Below are positions 1 through 10,081 of a stretch of 64,000 nucleotides of DNA, in pieces. Positions within the stretch are counted from its first letter, which is position 1. Every line of letters begins with the position of its first letter. Both the position numbers and the translations under genes were made by a program. Origin of the DNA: Bradyrhizobium uaiense (lineage in GTDB: Bacteria > Pseudomonadota > Alphaproteobacteria > Rhizobiales > Xanthobacteraceae); contig NZ_VKHP01000002.1 in the NCBI RefSeq assembly GCF_010811875.1, positions 62,001-126,000 of the forward strand, in the 5' to 3' direction. Below the pieces are notes generated by a model. That model saw only the letters and a program-made list of their open reading frames with translations. It was not told the origin of the DNA and made no database searches.

Positions 1-115
1 AATTTCCGTCCACACCGCCAAGTTTCATGTCGGCTCCCTGCTCGACAAGCTCGACGCCACCGGCCGCACCGACGCCGTCGCGCACGCGGCGCGACGCGGG
101 GTGATCAATTTGTGA
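1..115 (+). CDS. LuxR-family regulator, C-terminal end only (partial)
   Basis: Reading from base 2, the first codons give 37 residues ending at a TGA at 113-115. The stretch ISVHTAKFHVGSLLDKL followed by a Gly-Arg-Thr-Asp-Ala-Val segment and a Gly-Val-Ile near the end is the second half of a LuxR/NarL helix-turn-helix: recognition helix with T-x-K-x-H-V, then the KL-x-A-x-x-RT-x-AV helix. Such domains sit at the C-terminus of response regulators and autoinducer receptors and bind DNA. The receiver or ligand domain lies outside the window, so the signal cannot be named. The family call is firm despite the short length. Confidence 0.8.
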   Translation, partial: ISVHTAKFHVGSLLDKLDATGRTDAVAHAARRGVINL

Positions 116-149
116 GGGGTGGGCTGCCGGCCGTCGAGGTTTCTCCTCG

Positions 150-282
150 CGTCGTCCCTGCGAAAGCAGGGACCCATAACCACCGCCTTGTGTAACGGAA
201 CTCGCTGGGGCCACAGCGTTGCGCAACAACCGCACCCTGTGGTTATGGGTCCCGGGTCGCGCGGAGCTTGCCCGGGACGACG
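150..282. repeat. Palindromic intergenic repeat element
   Basis: An inverted repeat whose arms are about 34 bases at 150-183 and about 44 bases at 239-282. The left arm contains GTCGTCCCTG, a small CCTGCGAAAGCAGG hairpin and GACCCATAACCAC. The right arm starts with GTGGTTATGGGTCCC at 239-253 and closes with CCCGGGACGACG. The element lies between genes and has no coding potential I trust. It looks like one of the short dispersed palindromic elements common in Bradyrhizobium-type genomes, but its copy number cannot be counted from one window. Confidence 0.7.
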
Positions 283-458
283 GTGAGCGTGTGGCACCAT
301 CTGTGAGTCACAGCTCGCATTCTCGCGACACGCCAACTAAGTGATTGCGAGAATTCCGCCATACGAACCGGTGTTAGACCAAATGCGTAAGTAATCGTCC
401 GGATACAGACGCCGCTTCGATCTGGCTATGCAATCGTCAGCCACCAAAAAGAAACGGC
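283..458. other. Intergenic stretch, nothing recognised
   Basis: After the repeat element this segment is somewhat AT-richer than its surroundings, especially around 300-400. I see no convincing promoter, terminator or gene. It presumably carries the promoter of the small downstream gene. Confidence 0.4.
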
Positions 459-680
459 ATGAAGAAGCTGATCGATCGTCATCGGAATATCCAATACACG
501 CTCACCAACACCGAACCCGACCTCTGGAGCTGGTCATTCGAAATAAACGGAAACGTCAAGCGCGGTACCACACGCGCCAGGCTCGGCCTGCTGGCGCAGC
601 GCCGGGTCTGTACGCTGATCGATCGCGAGTTGAAGAGTGCCGAGCGGACGAAGCCGCAAGATCCTGACTCAAGATCCTGA
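459..680 (+). CDS. Small hypothetical protein, 73 aa
   Basis: An ATG at 459 opens a 73-residue frame beginning MKKLIDRHRNIQYTLTNTEP, with an amphipathic, charged composition that reads like real protein rather than shadow translation. No signal peptide, membrane segment or recognised domain is visible. The start lacks a clear Shine-Dalgarno sequence. The 3' end contains a direct duplication of AAGATCCTGACT just before the stop, so the last residues are probably not conserved. A competing frame starting at 428 overlaps it and looks less protein-like. The next gene is convergent with only 24 bases between them. Function unknown. Confidence 0.5.
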   Translation: MKKLIDRHRNIQYTLTNTEPDLWSWSFEINGNVKRGTTRARLGLLAQRRVCTLIDRELKSAERTKPQDPDSRS

Positions 681-704
681 CTAGGGTTTCGTCGCCGCCT
701 TCAT

Positions 705-2066
705 TCAAGCCGAAGCGATGACGGACGCGGCGACGTCGAGCCGTGGCCCGGCATAGCGCTTGTCCTCGGGCCCGCCCTCGCCGTGGCCGACGCACCAATT
801 GGCCGGCCATGACAATCGCTCGAGCCCGGTCGCCGATATCGCCGTGAACGAAGTCCAGCGCGCCTCACCGCTGCGTCGCCACAGCACGCCGCCCGGTCCC
901 ATGTCCGGATAGAGCGCGATGTCGAGGTCGAAATCGCTGCCGGCGCCGAGATCGGGACCGACCCAGTAATGCGGGCTGCGCCCGCGCTCACGCCCGAGGA
1001 TCAAGGTGAGCGTCTGGTTCGGCCCGCGCAGTCCAAGCCAGAGCGGTGCGATCACGTCAGGCGCTGGCGTGCAGAGCAGGGTTTGCGGCGCGGCGGTTCC
1101 CGCAGCCGTCCGGCCCGACAATTTCAGGGCAACGACCGTCCCGGATGCCGGCGTCCCCGACAATGGCGCAAGGCTGATCCCACGCGGCAGTGGCGTCCAC
1201 GCGGTGGGGTCGAGGGCCGGCAACGGCCATGCCAGTTGCTCGCGCACGACGCCTTCGGTATCGAGCACCTGATAGCGAAGACCGTGCTGATCGAGCGCGG
1301 CCTGCACGCAATGCAGATACTCGACGCCGTCGGGCATCCGATGCGCAGTGCCGGCACCCGCCGTGCAGATCTGCAGCACGCCGCGATGGACCTGAACGTC
1401 GAAGGCGAGGATGTGGCTGCACAGATAGGCGGTGACATCGGCACGGACCAGGATATCCCAGAACCGCGCGCTGTATTCGTGGCCGATCTCGCGCTGATAG
1501 CTGCCGCTGAAGCCGTTGATGGGGTAGACGGGATGATGGCCGAGCACGAGCTTGTGCCTGGCGTCCCTGTGCTGTTCGAGGACCGCTTCCAGCCAGTCGG
1601 TCTCGACATGCCCCTCGCCGCCGAGGCCGCTCCACAGCGTGTGCACGAACACCATCACGAGATCGTCGCGGCGAACCCAGTAGGACAGGCCTTGCTGGCC
1701 GGGCGGCCCGTTGTGCGGCAGCTTCAGCACCCCGCGAAACACCGCCTCGCTCATCTCGTCATAGGTGGTGTGGTTGCCGGTCGTGTGCCACAGCGGCACC
1801 GCGCGCCGGTCGAGCCAGGCCATCTCGACCTCGAACCAATGCCGCCACTGGGCGCGCAGCGCGTCGGCGTCGGTGGTGAGGCCGACGATCTCGTCGCCGG
1901 GGAAGAGGATGAATTCGGGCGCAGGATGCAGCCGGCGCACCACATTGTTCACCGAGGCGAAGGTGCGCTCATGCAGCGCGTCGGGAACGCCCGAACAGGC
2001 GTCGGCATAGATCACGAACTGATGGCCAGGGTTCGCCGGCAGCAGGGACGGGATTCGATCATTCAT
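705..2066 (-). CDS. Metallophosphoesterase (calcineurin-like), 453 aa
   Basis: The translation carries calcineurin-like phosphoesterase landmarks: a GDEI metal motif near residues 57-60, GNHT at 97-100 and a later LGHHPVYP motif. These supply ligands for a dinuclear metal centre that hydrolyses phosphoesters. The first canonical motif, normally Asp-x-His, reads Asp-Ala-Cys (about residues 22-24), so one metal ligand appears altered. The C-terminal third, after about residue 290, shows no recognised domain and may be a beta-rich accessory region. No signal peptide is visible. I chose the ATG giving MNDRIPSLLP at 2066; the frame stays open upstream to 2291, but those residues look like untranslated leader. 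Substrate unknown. Confidence 0.8.
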   Translation of the reverse strand: MNDRIPSLLPANPGHQFVIYADACSGVPDALHERTFASVNNVVRRLHPAPEFILFPGDEIVGLTTDADALRAQWRHWFEVEMAWLDRRAVPLWHTTGNHTTYDEMSEAVFRGVLKLPHNGPPGQQGLSYWVRRDDLVMVFVHTLWSGLGGEGHVETDWLEAVLEQHRDARHKLVLGHHPVYPINGFSGSYQREIGHEYSARFWDILVRADVTAYLCSHILAFDVQVHRGVLQICTAGAGTAHRMPDGVEYLHCVQAALDQHGLRYQVLDTEGVVREQLAWPLPALDPTAWTPLPRGISLAPLSGTPASGTVVALKLSGRTAAGTAAPQTLLCTPAPDVIAPLWLGLRGPNQTLTLILGRERGRSPHYWVGPDLGAGSDFDLDIALYPDMGPGGVLWRRSGEARWTSFTAISATGLERLSWPANWCVGHGEGGPEDKRYAGPRLDVAASVIASA

Positions 2067-2235
2067 GGCCGGATCGTATCGTGAGGGGGCGCGCGATGAC
2101 CATGCCACAATCGCGTGCAAACCACACCAAGACGTGACTTTCGGAAACGCTGGTCTGCCGGCACGTGCTAGGCGGCGGCGTGCCAAGCTGCTAGCCTTTT
2201 GCGCTTCAGATTGCCTTACTCGAGGATCGGAGCAA

Positions 2236-3654
2236 ATGGACAACCGAAGTGATGTTTGGCGCGGCGTCGACACGATCAAGCCGCGTTTCATCGAATTGAG
2301 CGACCGGGTCTGGGCAATGCCCGAGGTCTGCTACACCGAGGCGCGCTCATCCGCCGAACATCTGGCCGAGCTGCGCCACCAGGGTTTCCGTATCACCGAG
2401 AACCTCGCCGATATTCCGACCGCGGTGATGGGCGAATGGGGCGAAGGCGGACCCGTAATCGCCTTCCTCGGCGAATATGACGCCCTGCCCGGCCTCAGCC
2501 AGGAGGCCGGCATCGCCGAACATCGTCCGGTCGAGACCGGCGGCCACGGCCATGGCTGCGGCCACAATCTGCTCGGCTCGTCAGCCCTGCTTGCCGCCAC
2601 CGCGGTGAAGGACTGGCTCGCCGCCAACAAGGTGCCGGGCCGGGTGCGCTATTACGGCTGCCCCGCCGAGGAAGGCGGCGCGGCAAAGGCGTTCATGGTG
2701 CGCTGTGGCGCCTTCGAGGATGCCGACATCGCCATCACCTGGCATCCGCACAGTTTCTGGGAGGTGGCGGTGACGCCGTCGCTCGCCAACACCCGCGCCG
2801 ATTTCATCTTCACCGGGCGGACCTCGCATGCGGCGGCCTCGCCGCATCTCGGCCGCAGCGCACTCGACGCGGTGGAATTGATGAATGTCGGCGTCAATTA
2901 CATGCGCGAGCACATGCCGAGCGATGCGCGCGTGCACTACGCACTGCTCGACACCGGCGGCATCGCGCCCAACGTGGTGCAGGCCCATGCCCGCGTGCGC
3001 TATTCGATCCGCGCCCGCGACCTGCCCGGCATGAACGAACTGGTCGAGCGCGTGCACAAGATCGCGCAGGGCGCCGCGCTGATGACCGAGACCAAGGTGG
3101 AGATGAAGATCATCTCCGCGGTCTCCAACATCCTGCCCAACACGCCGCTGGAGCAGACGTTGCACCGGATCATGGAAGATCTCGGCCCGCCGCATTTCGA
3201 CGATGCCGACAAGGACTTTGCCGGCAAGATCCGCGCGACCCTGACCGACAAGGACATCGCCTCGGTCTATTACGCGATCGGCATGGAACCGACCGACCGG
3301 CCGCTGGCCGATTTCCTGGTGCCGATCGACGCCAAGCGCAACCCGCTGATCGGCTCGACCGATGTCGGCGACGTCAGCTGGGTGGTGCCGACCGTGCAGG
3401 TCCATGCACCGACGGTTGCGATCGGCACGCCGTTCCATACTTGGCAGGTGGTGGCGCAGGGCAAGACGCCGGCCGCGCACAAGGCAATGGTGCAGGCCGC
3501 CAAGGCGATGGCCGGCCTAGGCGTCAAGGCGCTGATGGAGCCGGAGCTGATCGCCGCCGCCAAGGCCGACCTCAAGAAGCGCACCACCCGGACGCCCTAT
3601 GTCAGTCCGCTGCCGGCGAATGTTGCACCGCCGTTGGACATGTCGATCGCCTGA
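2236..3654 (+). CDS. M20D amidohydrolase, AbgB-like, 472 aa
   Basis: This is a peptidase M20 subfamily D protein of the type of AbgB, the p-aminobenzoyl-glutamate hydrolase subunit B. It has the HGCGH metal motif with the family Cys at about residues 106-110, a following Glu-Glu in PAEEGG, and a long dimerisation domain. Such enzymes remove acyl or aryl groups from amino acids in the cytoplasm. The start is the ATG at 2236, preceded by GGAGC; the frame is open further upstream but without homology. It lies directly before a peptide-type ABC transporter on the same strand, which suggests that it hydrolyses an imported N-acyl amino acid or short peptide-like compound. A strong intrinsic terminator follows it. 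Confidence 0.85.
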   Translation: MDNRSDVWRGVDTIKPRFIELSDRVWAMPEVCYTEARSSAEHLAELRHQGFRITENLADIPTAVMGEWGEGGPVIAFLGEYDALPGLSQEAGIAEHRPVETGGHGHGCGHNLLGSSALLAATAVKDWLAANKVPGRVRYYGCPAEEGGAAKAFMVRCGAFEDADIAITWHPHSFWEVAVTPSLANTRADFIFTGRTSHAAASPHLGRSALDAVELMNVGVNYMREHMPSDARVHYALLDTGGIAPNVVQAHARVRYSIRARDLPGMNELVERVHKIAQGAALMTETKVEMKIISAVSNILPNTPLEQTLHRIMEDLGPPHFDDADKDFAGKIRATLTDKDIASVYYAIGMEPTDRPLADFLVPIDAKRNPLIGSTDVGDVSWVVPTVQVHAPTVAIGTPFHTWQVVAQGKTPAAHKAMVQAAKAMAGLGVKALMEPELIAAAKADLKKRTTRTPYVSPLPANVAPPLDMSIA

Positions 3655-3703
3655 GGGCCGCGTCTGCCGTCCAGACCGCCGCTTTGAAACGAAATCCGGC
3701 CAG

Positions 3704-3745
3704 GGCCCCGCTCCGATTGGATCGGAATGGGGCCTTGGATTTTTG
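3704..3745 (+). terminator. Intrinsic terminator after the M20D hydrolase
   Basis: A GGCCCCGCTCCGAT arm at 3704-3717 pairs, with two mismatches, with ATCGGAATGGGGCC at 3721-3734 across a short loop. TTGGATTTTTG follows immediately. Stem strength and the T tract fit a rho-independent terminator, so the hydrolase and the transporter downstream are probably separate transcription units. Confidence 0.8.
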
Positions 3746-4060
3746 TTTGACGTGGATTCTTCACGCGAACCGGCAGCCGGTTCGCTCGAAAACGCTGTTG
3801 CGTGACAAAAAAGCATCTCAGAACAAAGGATGACGAATAAATTTTCCGCACTGCGAGGCGCGCGTAGGCGGACTTTCGCGCCGAAATGCCGAACCGATGT
3901 GCGGCCCGGACAGCTTCTGCACAAGCGATAGCCAAAAGACCTAGACGTAGAGCCCCGGGAGGCGTTGACCTTCGCGGTCATTCGGTGTGCCATCTGCCGC
4001 CAGAACGGCGGCCGGTTCCAAGGCCCGCCGCAATCACACGTGAGCCGGACCGAGGGGACT
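3746..4060. other. Leader region of the first peptide transporter operon
   Basis: About 315 bases between the terminator and the binding-protein start. Open frames cross this stretch but resemble no protein. It should contain the transporter promoter; I could not identify -35 and -10 boxes with confidence. A GAGGGGAC sequence at 4052-4059 abuts the ATG as a Shine-Dalgarno candidate. Confidence 0.4.
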
Positions 4061-5851
4061 ATGTTCGACAAGAATCTGAGAGGCATGATCGACGACGTGA
4101 AGGACGGTCGGATGGACCGCCGCGCCTTCGTCAAGCGAATGATTGCCGTCGGCCTCACCGCGCCGATGGCGAACCAGATTCTGGCGATCGGCGGCGTCGC
4201 GATGGCGCAGAGCCCGAACCCGTACAAGCCGACCAAGCGCGGCGGCGGCGGTCCGCTGAAGCTGCTGTGGTGGCAAGGCCCGACCCTGCTCAATCCGCAC
4301 TTCGCCACCGGCACCAAGGACCAGGACGGCTCGCGGCTGTTCTACGAACCGCTCGCAAGCTGGGATGTCGACGGCCATCTCAACCCGATCCTCGCCGCCG
4401 AGATCCCGTCGATCCAGAATGGCGGACTTTCCGCCGACGCCAAGACCGTAATCTGGAAACTCAAACCGGGCGTCAAATGGCACGACGGCAAGCCGTTGAC
4501 AGCCGACGATCTCGTGTTCAACTGGGAATATGCCAGCGACCCCGCGACCGCGGCCGTCTCGATTGAGACCTACAGCGGCCTGACCGTCGAAAAGATCGAC
4601 GATCTCACGATCCGCATCACTTTCAAGAAGCCGACGCCGTTCTGGGCCAATGCCTTTGTCGGGGCCTATGGCTGCATCATCCCGAAGCATCTGTTCGCGG
4701 ATTACAAGGGCGGCAAGTCCCGCGAGGCGCCCAACAATCTGAAACCCGTCGGCACCGGCCCGTACAAGTTCGTCGAGTTCAAGCCGGGCGATCTGATCCG
4801 CGGCGAGATCAACCCCGACTACCATATGGCCAACCGTCCATCCTTCGACACGATCGAGATGAAGGGGGGCGGCGATGCCGTCTCGGCGGCACGCGCGGTG
4901 ATCCAGACCGGCGAATATGATTTCGCCTGGAACATCCAGGTCGAAGACGAAGTGCTGCTGCGGCTCGAAAAGGGCGGCAAGGGCAAGGCCCTGTTCGCGG
5001 TCGGCGGCGACATCGAGTTCATTGCGATCAACTTCACCGACCCCAACACCGAGATCGATGGCGAACGCTCGTCGATCAAGACCAAGCATCCGATCCTGTC
5101 CGATCCGAAGGTACGCCAGGCGCTGGCGCTGCTGGTCGACCGCGACTCCGTCAAGAAGGCGATCTACGGCCGTGCCGGCCGCACCACCGCCAACTATCTC
5201 AACGGCCCCGAGGAGTTCGTCTCCAAGAACACCAAGTGGGAATTCTCGGTCGAGAAGGCGAGCGCGCTGCTCGAGCAGGCGGGCTGGAAGCTGGGCACCG
5301 ACGGCATCCGCGAGAAGGACGGCAAGAAGCTCAAGCTGTTGTATCAGACCTCGATCAACGGGCCGCGGCAGAAGACCCAGGCGATCGTCAAGCAGGCCTG
5401 CCAGAAGGCCGGGATCGACGTCGAACTGAAATCGGTGGTGGCCTCGGTGTTCTTCTCCTCGGACGTCGCCAACCCCGACACCTACGCCCACTTCTACGCC
5501 GACATCGAGATGTTCCAGATCCCGATGACCCAGCCCGATCCTGCTTTGCACATGCGCCGCTACCACTCGCGCAACATCGCCACCAAGGAGAACAAGTGGC
5601 AGGGGCCGAACTTCCCTCGCTGGGCCAACAAGGAATTCGATGCCGCGATCGACGCAGCCGATACCGAAACCGATCCGATCAAGCGGGCCGACCTCTACAT
5701 CAAGGGCAATGACCTGATGTGGCAGGACAATGTGATGATCCCCGTGATGCATCGGCTCGCGGTGGAGGCCTCCTCCAACACGCTGCGGCCGGCGCTCTCG
5801 GGCTGGGCCAACCAAACCGACAATCTGCAAGACTGGTATCGTGAAAACTGA
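4061..5851 (+). CDS. Peptide-type ABC transporter binding protein, Tat-exported, 596 aa
   Basis: A family 5 extracellular solute-binding protein (DppA/OppA class), which captures peptides or similar ligands in the periplasm for the permease encoded downstream. The N-terminus has a twin-arginine motif, DRRAFVKRM, at about residues 19-27. A hydrophobic stretch and an Ala-x-Ala-type cleavage region near AMAQS follow, so export is probably by Tat rather than Sec. Typical family segments follow, including the GTGPYKFVEFKPGD region and a C-terminal part with RADLYIKGNDLMWQD. The ATG at 4061 was chosen because it begins the Tat signal; the frame is open to 3965. It is first in a run of five transporter genes. 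Confidence 0.88.
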   Translation: MFDKNLRGMIDDVKDGRMDRRAFVKRMIAVGLTAPMANQILAIGGVAMAQSPNPYKPTKRGGGGPLKLLWWQGPTLLNPHFATGTKDQDGSRLFYEPLASWDVDGHLNPILAAEIPSIQNGGLSADAKTVIWKLKPGVKWHDGKPLTADDLVFNWEYASDPATAAVSIETYSGLTVEKIDDLTIRITFKKPTPFWANAFVGAYGCIIPKHLFADYKGGKSREAPNNLKPVGTGPYKFVEFKPGDLIRGEINPDYHMANRPSFDTIEMKGGGDAVSAARAVIQTGEYDFAWNIQVEDEVLLRLEKGGKGKALFAVGGDIEFIAINFTDPNTEIDGERSSIKTKHPILSDPKVRQALALLVDRDSVKKAIYGRAGRTTANYLNGPEEFVSKNTKWEFSVEKASALLEQAGWKLGTDGIREKDGKKLKLLYQTSINGPRQKTQAIVKQACQKAGIDVELKSVVASVFFSSDVANPDTYAHFYADIEMFQIPMTQPDPALHMRRYHSRNIATKENKWQGPNFPRWANKEFDAAIDAADTETDPIKRADLYIKGNDLMWQDNVMIPVMHRLAVEASSNTLRPALSGWANQTDNLQDWYREN

Positions 5852-5971
5852 GCCGTGAGGAGCTCTGTCCGCGAGCGCGCTGAAAGGTGAGTTCGCGGAG
5901 AGTCCCTCACCCGGACTTCAAGTGGAGCCTGTCATCGGGTGGCGCTTCATGCCGACCCGTTGGCTTGAATT

Positions 5972-6008
5972 CCGACCTCTCCCCGCACGCCGTGCGGGGT
6001 GAGGTTCG
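5972..6008. repeat. Short GC-rich palindrome, fragment of the intergenic repeat family
   Basis: CCGA/CCTC followed by CCCCGCACG at 5981-5989 pairs with CGTGCGGGG at 5991-5999 and GAGGTTCGG. It matches the CTCTCCCCGC...GCGGGG...GAGG core of the larger elements at 12095, 13321 and 17851. Sitting between a binding-protein gene and its permease, it could act as a 3' mRNA stabiliser or weak attenuator that lets the binding protein outnumber the membrane subunits. Confidence 0.6.
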
Positions 6009-6071
6009 GCTTTCGGCGGGAAGCGAAATCAATCGTGGTCAAGGTGCAAGCGTAAGTCAGATGATCCGTTC

Positions 6072-7028
6072 ATGAGTCAATACATCCTGCGTCGTCTGAT
6101 GATCGCGATTCCGAGCCTGCTCGGAATCTCGCTCGTCCTGTTCGTCGTGCTGGCGCTCGCGCCGGGCGATCCGTTCAGCGAGCTCGCGACCAATCCGAAC
6201 GTGCCGCCCGAGGTGCAGGCCGCACTGCGCGCCAAGTTCGGCCTCGATGACCCGATCTATCTCCGCTACCTGCACTGGCTCGCAGCGATGGCGCAGGGTG
6301 ACTGGGGCTTCTCCTTTGTCAGCCGGGTCGATGTCGACACACTGATCCTGCAACGGCTGCCGACCACACTCTACGTGGTCGGCTCATCGCAGCTGCTGGC
6401 GCTCCTGATCGCGATCCCGGTCGGGGTCTATGCCGCCACCCGGCCCTACTCGGTCTTCGACCAGCTTGCCAACACCTTCGCCTTCATCGGCTTCTCGCTG
6501 CCGACCTTCTTCACCGGCATCCTGTTCATCCTGATCTTCTCGGTGAAGCTGGACTGGCTGCCCTTCGTCTACACCAGCGTGCCGGGAAGCGGCATCCCCT
6601 GGCTGCTGGAGATGATCCGGCAGGCCATCATGCCGGTGATGGTGCTCGGCCTGTTCCAGGCGGCGTCGATGACCCGCTTCGTACGCTCGGCGATGCTCGA
6701 CGTGATCCGGCTCGACTATGTCACAACCGCCCGTGCCAAGGGGCTCGGGCAGGCCAAGGTGATCGTCAAGCACGTGATGCGCAATGCGATGATCCCGGTC
6801 GTCACGCTCGTTGCACTGCAAGTGCCCGCCGTGTTCGGCGGCGCCATCGTCACCGAGCAGATCTTCCGGATTCCCGGCATCGGCTCGCTGCTGATTTCCT
6901 CCATCCTCGCCAATGATACGCCGGTCGTGATGGCCGTGACCTTCGTCTTCGCGTGTCTCGTGGTGCTGTTCAACCTGATCGCAGATGTCCTCTATGGCTG
7001 GCTTGACCCTCGCATCTCCTTCCGCTGA
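6072..7028 (+). CDS. Peptide-type ABC transporter permease, DppB-like, 318 aa
   Basis: An inner-membrane permease of the DppB/OppB family. It has an N-terminal anchor starting MSQYILRRLMIAIPSLLG, then about six transmembrane helices, and an EAA-type loop region around TTARAKGLGQAKVIVKHVMR that contacts the ATPases. Length is normal for the family. The start at 6072 is the only sensible ATG; an earlier ATG at 6061 runs into a stop. It overlaps the next permease gene, indicating translational coupling. Confidence 0.9.
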   Translation: MSQYILRRLMIAIPSLLGISLVLFVVLALAPGDPFSELATNPNVPPEVQAALRAKFGLDDPIYLRYLHWLAAMAQGDWGFSFVSRVDVDTLILQRLPTTLYVVGSSQLLALLIAIPVGVYAATRPYSVFDQLANTFAFIGFSLPTFFTGILFILIFSVKLDWLPFVYTSVPGSGIPWLLEMIRQAIMPVMVLGLFQAASMTRFVRSAMLDVIRLDYVTTARAKGLGQAKVIVKHVMRNAMIPVVTLVALQVPAVFGGAIVTEQIFRIPGIGSLLISSILANDTPVVMAVTFVFACLVVLFNLIADVLYGWLDPRISFR

Positions 7029-7910
7029 GCGGCGCGGCTATTCGCCCCTGCGCGAAACCTGGCGCCGCTACCGCCGGCACAAGCCGGCCGTGGTCAGCGC
7101 CGTGCTGCTGCTGCTGCTGATCGCGGCCGTCGTGATCGGTCCGTTCATCTGGCGCGTCTCCATCAGCGACATCGACGTGGTGGCGGGCCTGCAAGGCCCC
7201 TCGCTGGCGCATCCGTTCGGCACCGACGATCTCGGCCAGGACCTGCTCGCCCGCATGATCTATGGCGGCCGCATCTCGCTCGCCGTTGGCCTCGCCGCAA
7301 TGCTGGTCTCGGTATTCGTCGGCACGCTGATCGGCGCACTCGCCGGCATGTCGCGCGGCGCGCTCGGCTACGCGCTGATGTGGCTCACCGACCTGTTCCT
7401 GTCGCTGCCGCAACTGCCGCTGCTGTTGATGCTGATCTATCTGTTCCGCGACGGGCTGAAGGCCGTGTTCGGCCCGGAGGGCGGCATCTTCATCCTGATC
7501 GTGCTCGTGATCGGCGGATTGCGCTGGATGCCCGTCGCCCGCCTGGTGCGCGCCCAGTTCCTCTCGCTGCGCGAGAAGGAATTCGTCGAGGCCGCCCGTG
7601 CGCTCGGCGCAAGCCCGGTGCGCCAGGTCGTGCGCCACATCCTGCCCAATGCACTTGGTCCAGTGATCATCGCCGGCACGATCGACGTCGCCGCCGCAAT
7701 CATCGCCGAATCGACACTCTCGTTCCTCGGCCTCGGCTTCCCGCCGGATACGCCGACCTGGGGCCGCATCCTCTATGACGCCAAGGACTTTCTCGACATC
7801 GGCCCGCATTGGGCGCTGTTCCCGGGCGGCGCGATCTTCATCGCCGTCGTCGCCATAAACTTCATCGGCGACGGGCTGCGCGATGCGCTCGACGCCCGCA
7901 AGGTGATCTG

Positions 7911-7911
<1 letters not shown>
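6985..7911 (+). CDS. Peptide-type ABC transporter permease, DppC-like, 308 aa
   Basis: The second permease, DppC/OppC family. It has a cytoplasmic N-terminus with an LRETWRRYRRHKPAVVS anchor segment, about six membrane helices, and the EAA loop EAARALGASPVRQVVRHI. The gene overlaps its upstream partner by 44 bases if the ATG at 6985 is used; an in-frame ATG at 6994 (MAGLTL...) is equally plausible, since neither has a good ribosome binding site. Its TGA shares one base with the ATG of the following ATPase gene. It should pair with the DppB-like permease to form the translocation channel. Confidence 0.88.
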
Positions 7912-8884
<973 letters not shown>

Positions 8885-8888
<4 letters not shown>

Positions 8889-9853
8889 GCGAGCCGCTGC
8901 TGCGCGTCAGCAATCTGAAGAAGCACTTTCCGGTGCTGGGCGGCCTCTTGTCGCGCGAGGTCGGCCAGGTCTATGCGGTCGACGGCGTGTCGTTCTCGGT
9001 CGACCGCGGCGAGACGCTGGGGCTGGTCGGCGAATCCGGCTGCGGCAAGTCGACCACCGGCCGCTGCGTGCTGCGGCTGATCGAGCCCACCTCGGGCGAA
9101 GTCGTATTCGACGGCCAGAGCGTCACGGGTCTCGGTGGCGGCGACCTGCGTGCCATGCGGCGCAACATGCAGCTGGTGTTCCAGGACCCGTTCGCCTCGC
9201 TCAATCCGCGCATGACGGTCGGCGCGATCCTCGGCGAGCCCTTCATCATCCACAACCTCGTGAGCTCAGCCAGCGAGCGCGAGGACCGCGTCGCCAATCT
9301 CCTGGTCAAGGTCGGACTGAAGGCCGAGCACATGCGGCGCTATCCGCATGAATTCTCCGGCGGCCAGCGCCAGCGCATCGCGATCGCTCGCGCACTGACG
9401 CTGGAGCCGAAGCTGATCGTGTGCGATGAGCCGGTCTCGGCGCTCGACGTCTCGATCCAGGCCCAGGTCATCAACCTGCTGGAAGATCTGCAGGCCGAGC
9501 TGAACCTGACCTATCTGTTCGTCGCCCACGATCTGTCGGTCGTGGAGCACATCTCCGACCGCGTCGCCGTAATGTATCTCGGCCGCATCGTCGAGCTCGC
9601 CAAGGCCAGCGACCTCTATCGCAATCCGCAGCATCCCTACACCAAGGCACTGCTCTCGGCGGTGCCGGTCGCCGATCCCAAGGCAAAGCGCGACCGCATC
9701 CGCCTGAAAGGCGACGTGCCGAGCCCGATGAATCCGCCGCAGGGCTGCCACTTCCACACCCGCTGCCCGATCGCCGAAGAGCGCTGCCGGCAGAGCGCGC
9801 CGGAACTGCGGGAAGGCAGCAACGGGCATTCCGTGGCGTGCCATCTGGCTTAG
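8885..9853 (+). CDS. Peptide-type ABC transporter ATPase, DppF-like, 322 aa
   Basis: The second ATPase of the transporter, with Walker [11 protein letters not shown]-loop [12 protein letters not shown], signature [15 protein letters not shown], Walker [11 protein letters not shown], and the family C-terminal Cys cluster. It starts inside the preceding stop as ATGA (8885-8888), a classic coupled arrangement. It is the last gene of the five-gene transporter run; a palindromic repeat and a convergent LysR gene follow. Confidence 0.92.
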
Positions 9854-9976
9854 GATGGATCGCGTCGCACGATAAGGCGGAGCATTGTATCGACCTACAG
9901 CGCGTTCTGCTCCTCGCCGTCACCCCCGCGCAACGGCTCCGCCGTTGTCGCTGGAGGTGGCCGCTTCTTCAGCGGC

Positions 9977-10052
9977 CCTCGAAGGGTCGACGGCCCGGCT
10001 GGGGGCCGTGCATCCTTCGAGGCTCGCTCCGCTCGCACCTCAGGATGACGGG
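9977..10052. repeat. Palindromic intergenic repeat, CCTCGAAGG type
   Basis: CCTCGAAGG at 9978-9986 is the inverse of CCTTCGAGG at 10014-10022, with a nested CGGCCC/GGGCCG stem between them. The tail CACCTCAGGATGACGG is of a kind seen at the ends of dispersed palindromic elements in related genomes. It lies between convergent genes and may serve as a bidirectional terminator. Confidence 0.6.
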
Positions 10053-10081
10053 ACAAAGCGCCTTGCTCGATAAAGCTTTGG

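Noticed and set aside
197..222. An EcfG-like GGAAC...CGTT inside the first repeat element
   Set aside because: The spacer is 15 bases and the match lies inside a dispersed palindrome, so it is probably chance.
969..2084. A 371-residue plus-strand frame opposite the metallophosphoesterase
   Set aside because: The minus-strand gene has the metal motifs; this frame is a composition-driven shadow.
4034..5830. A 598-residue minus-strand frame opposite the first binding protein
   Set aside because: Antisense to a well-supported solute-binding protein and without motifs.
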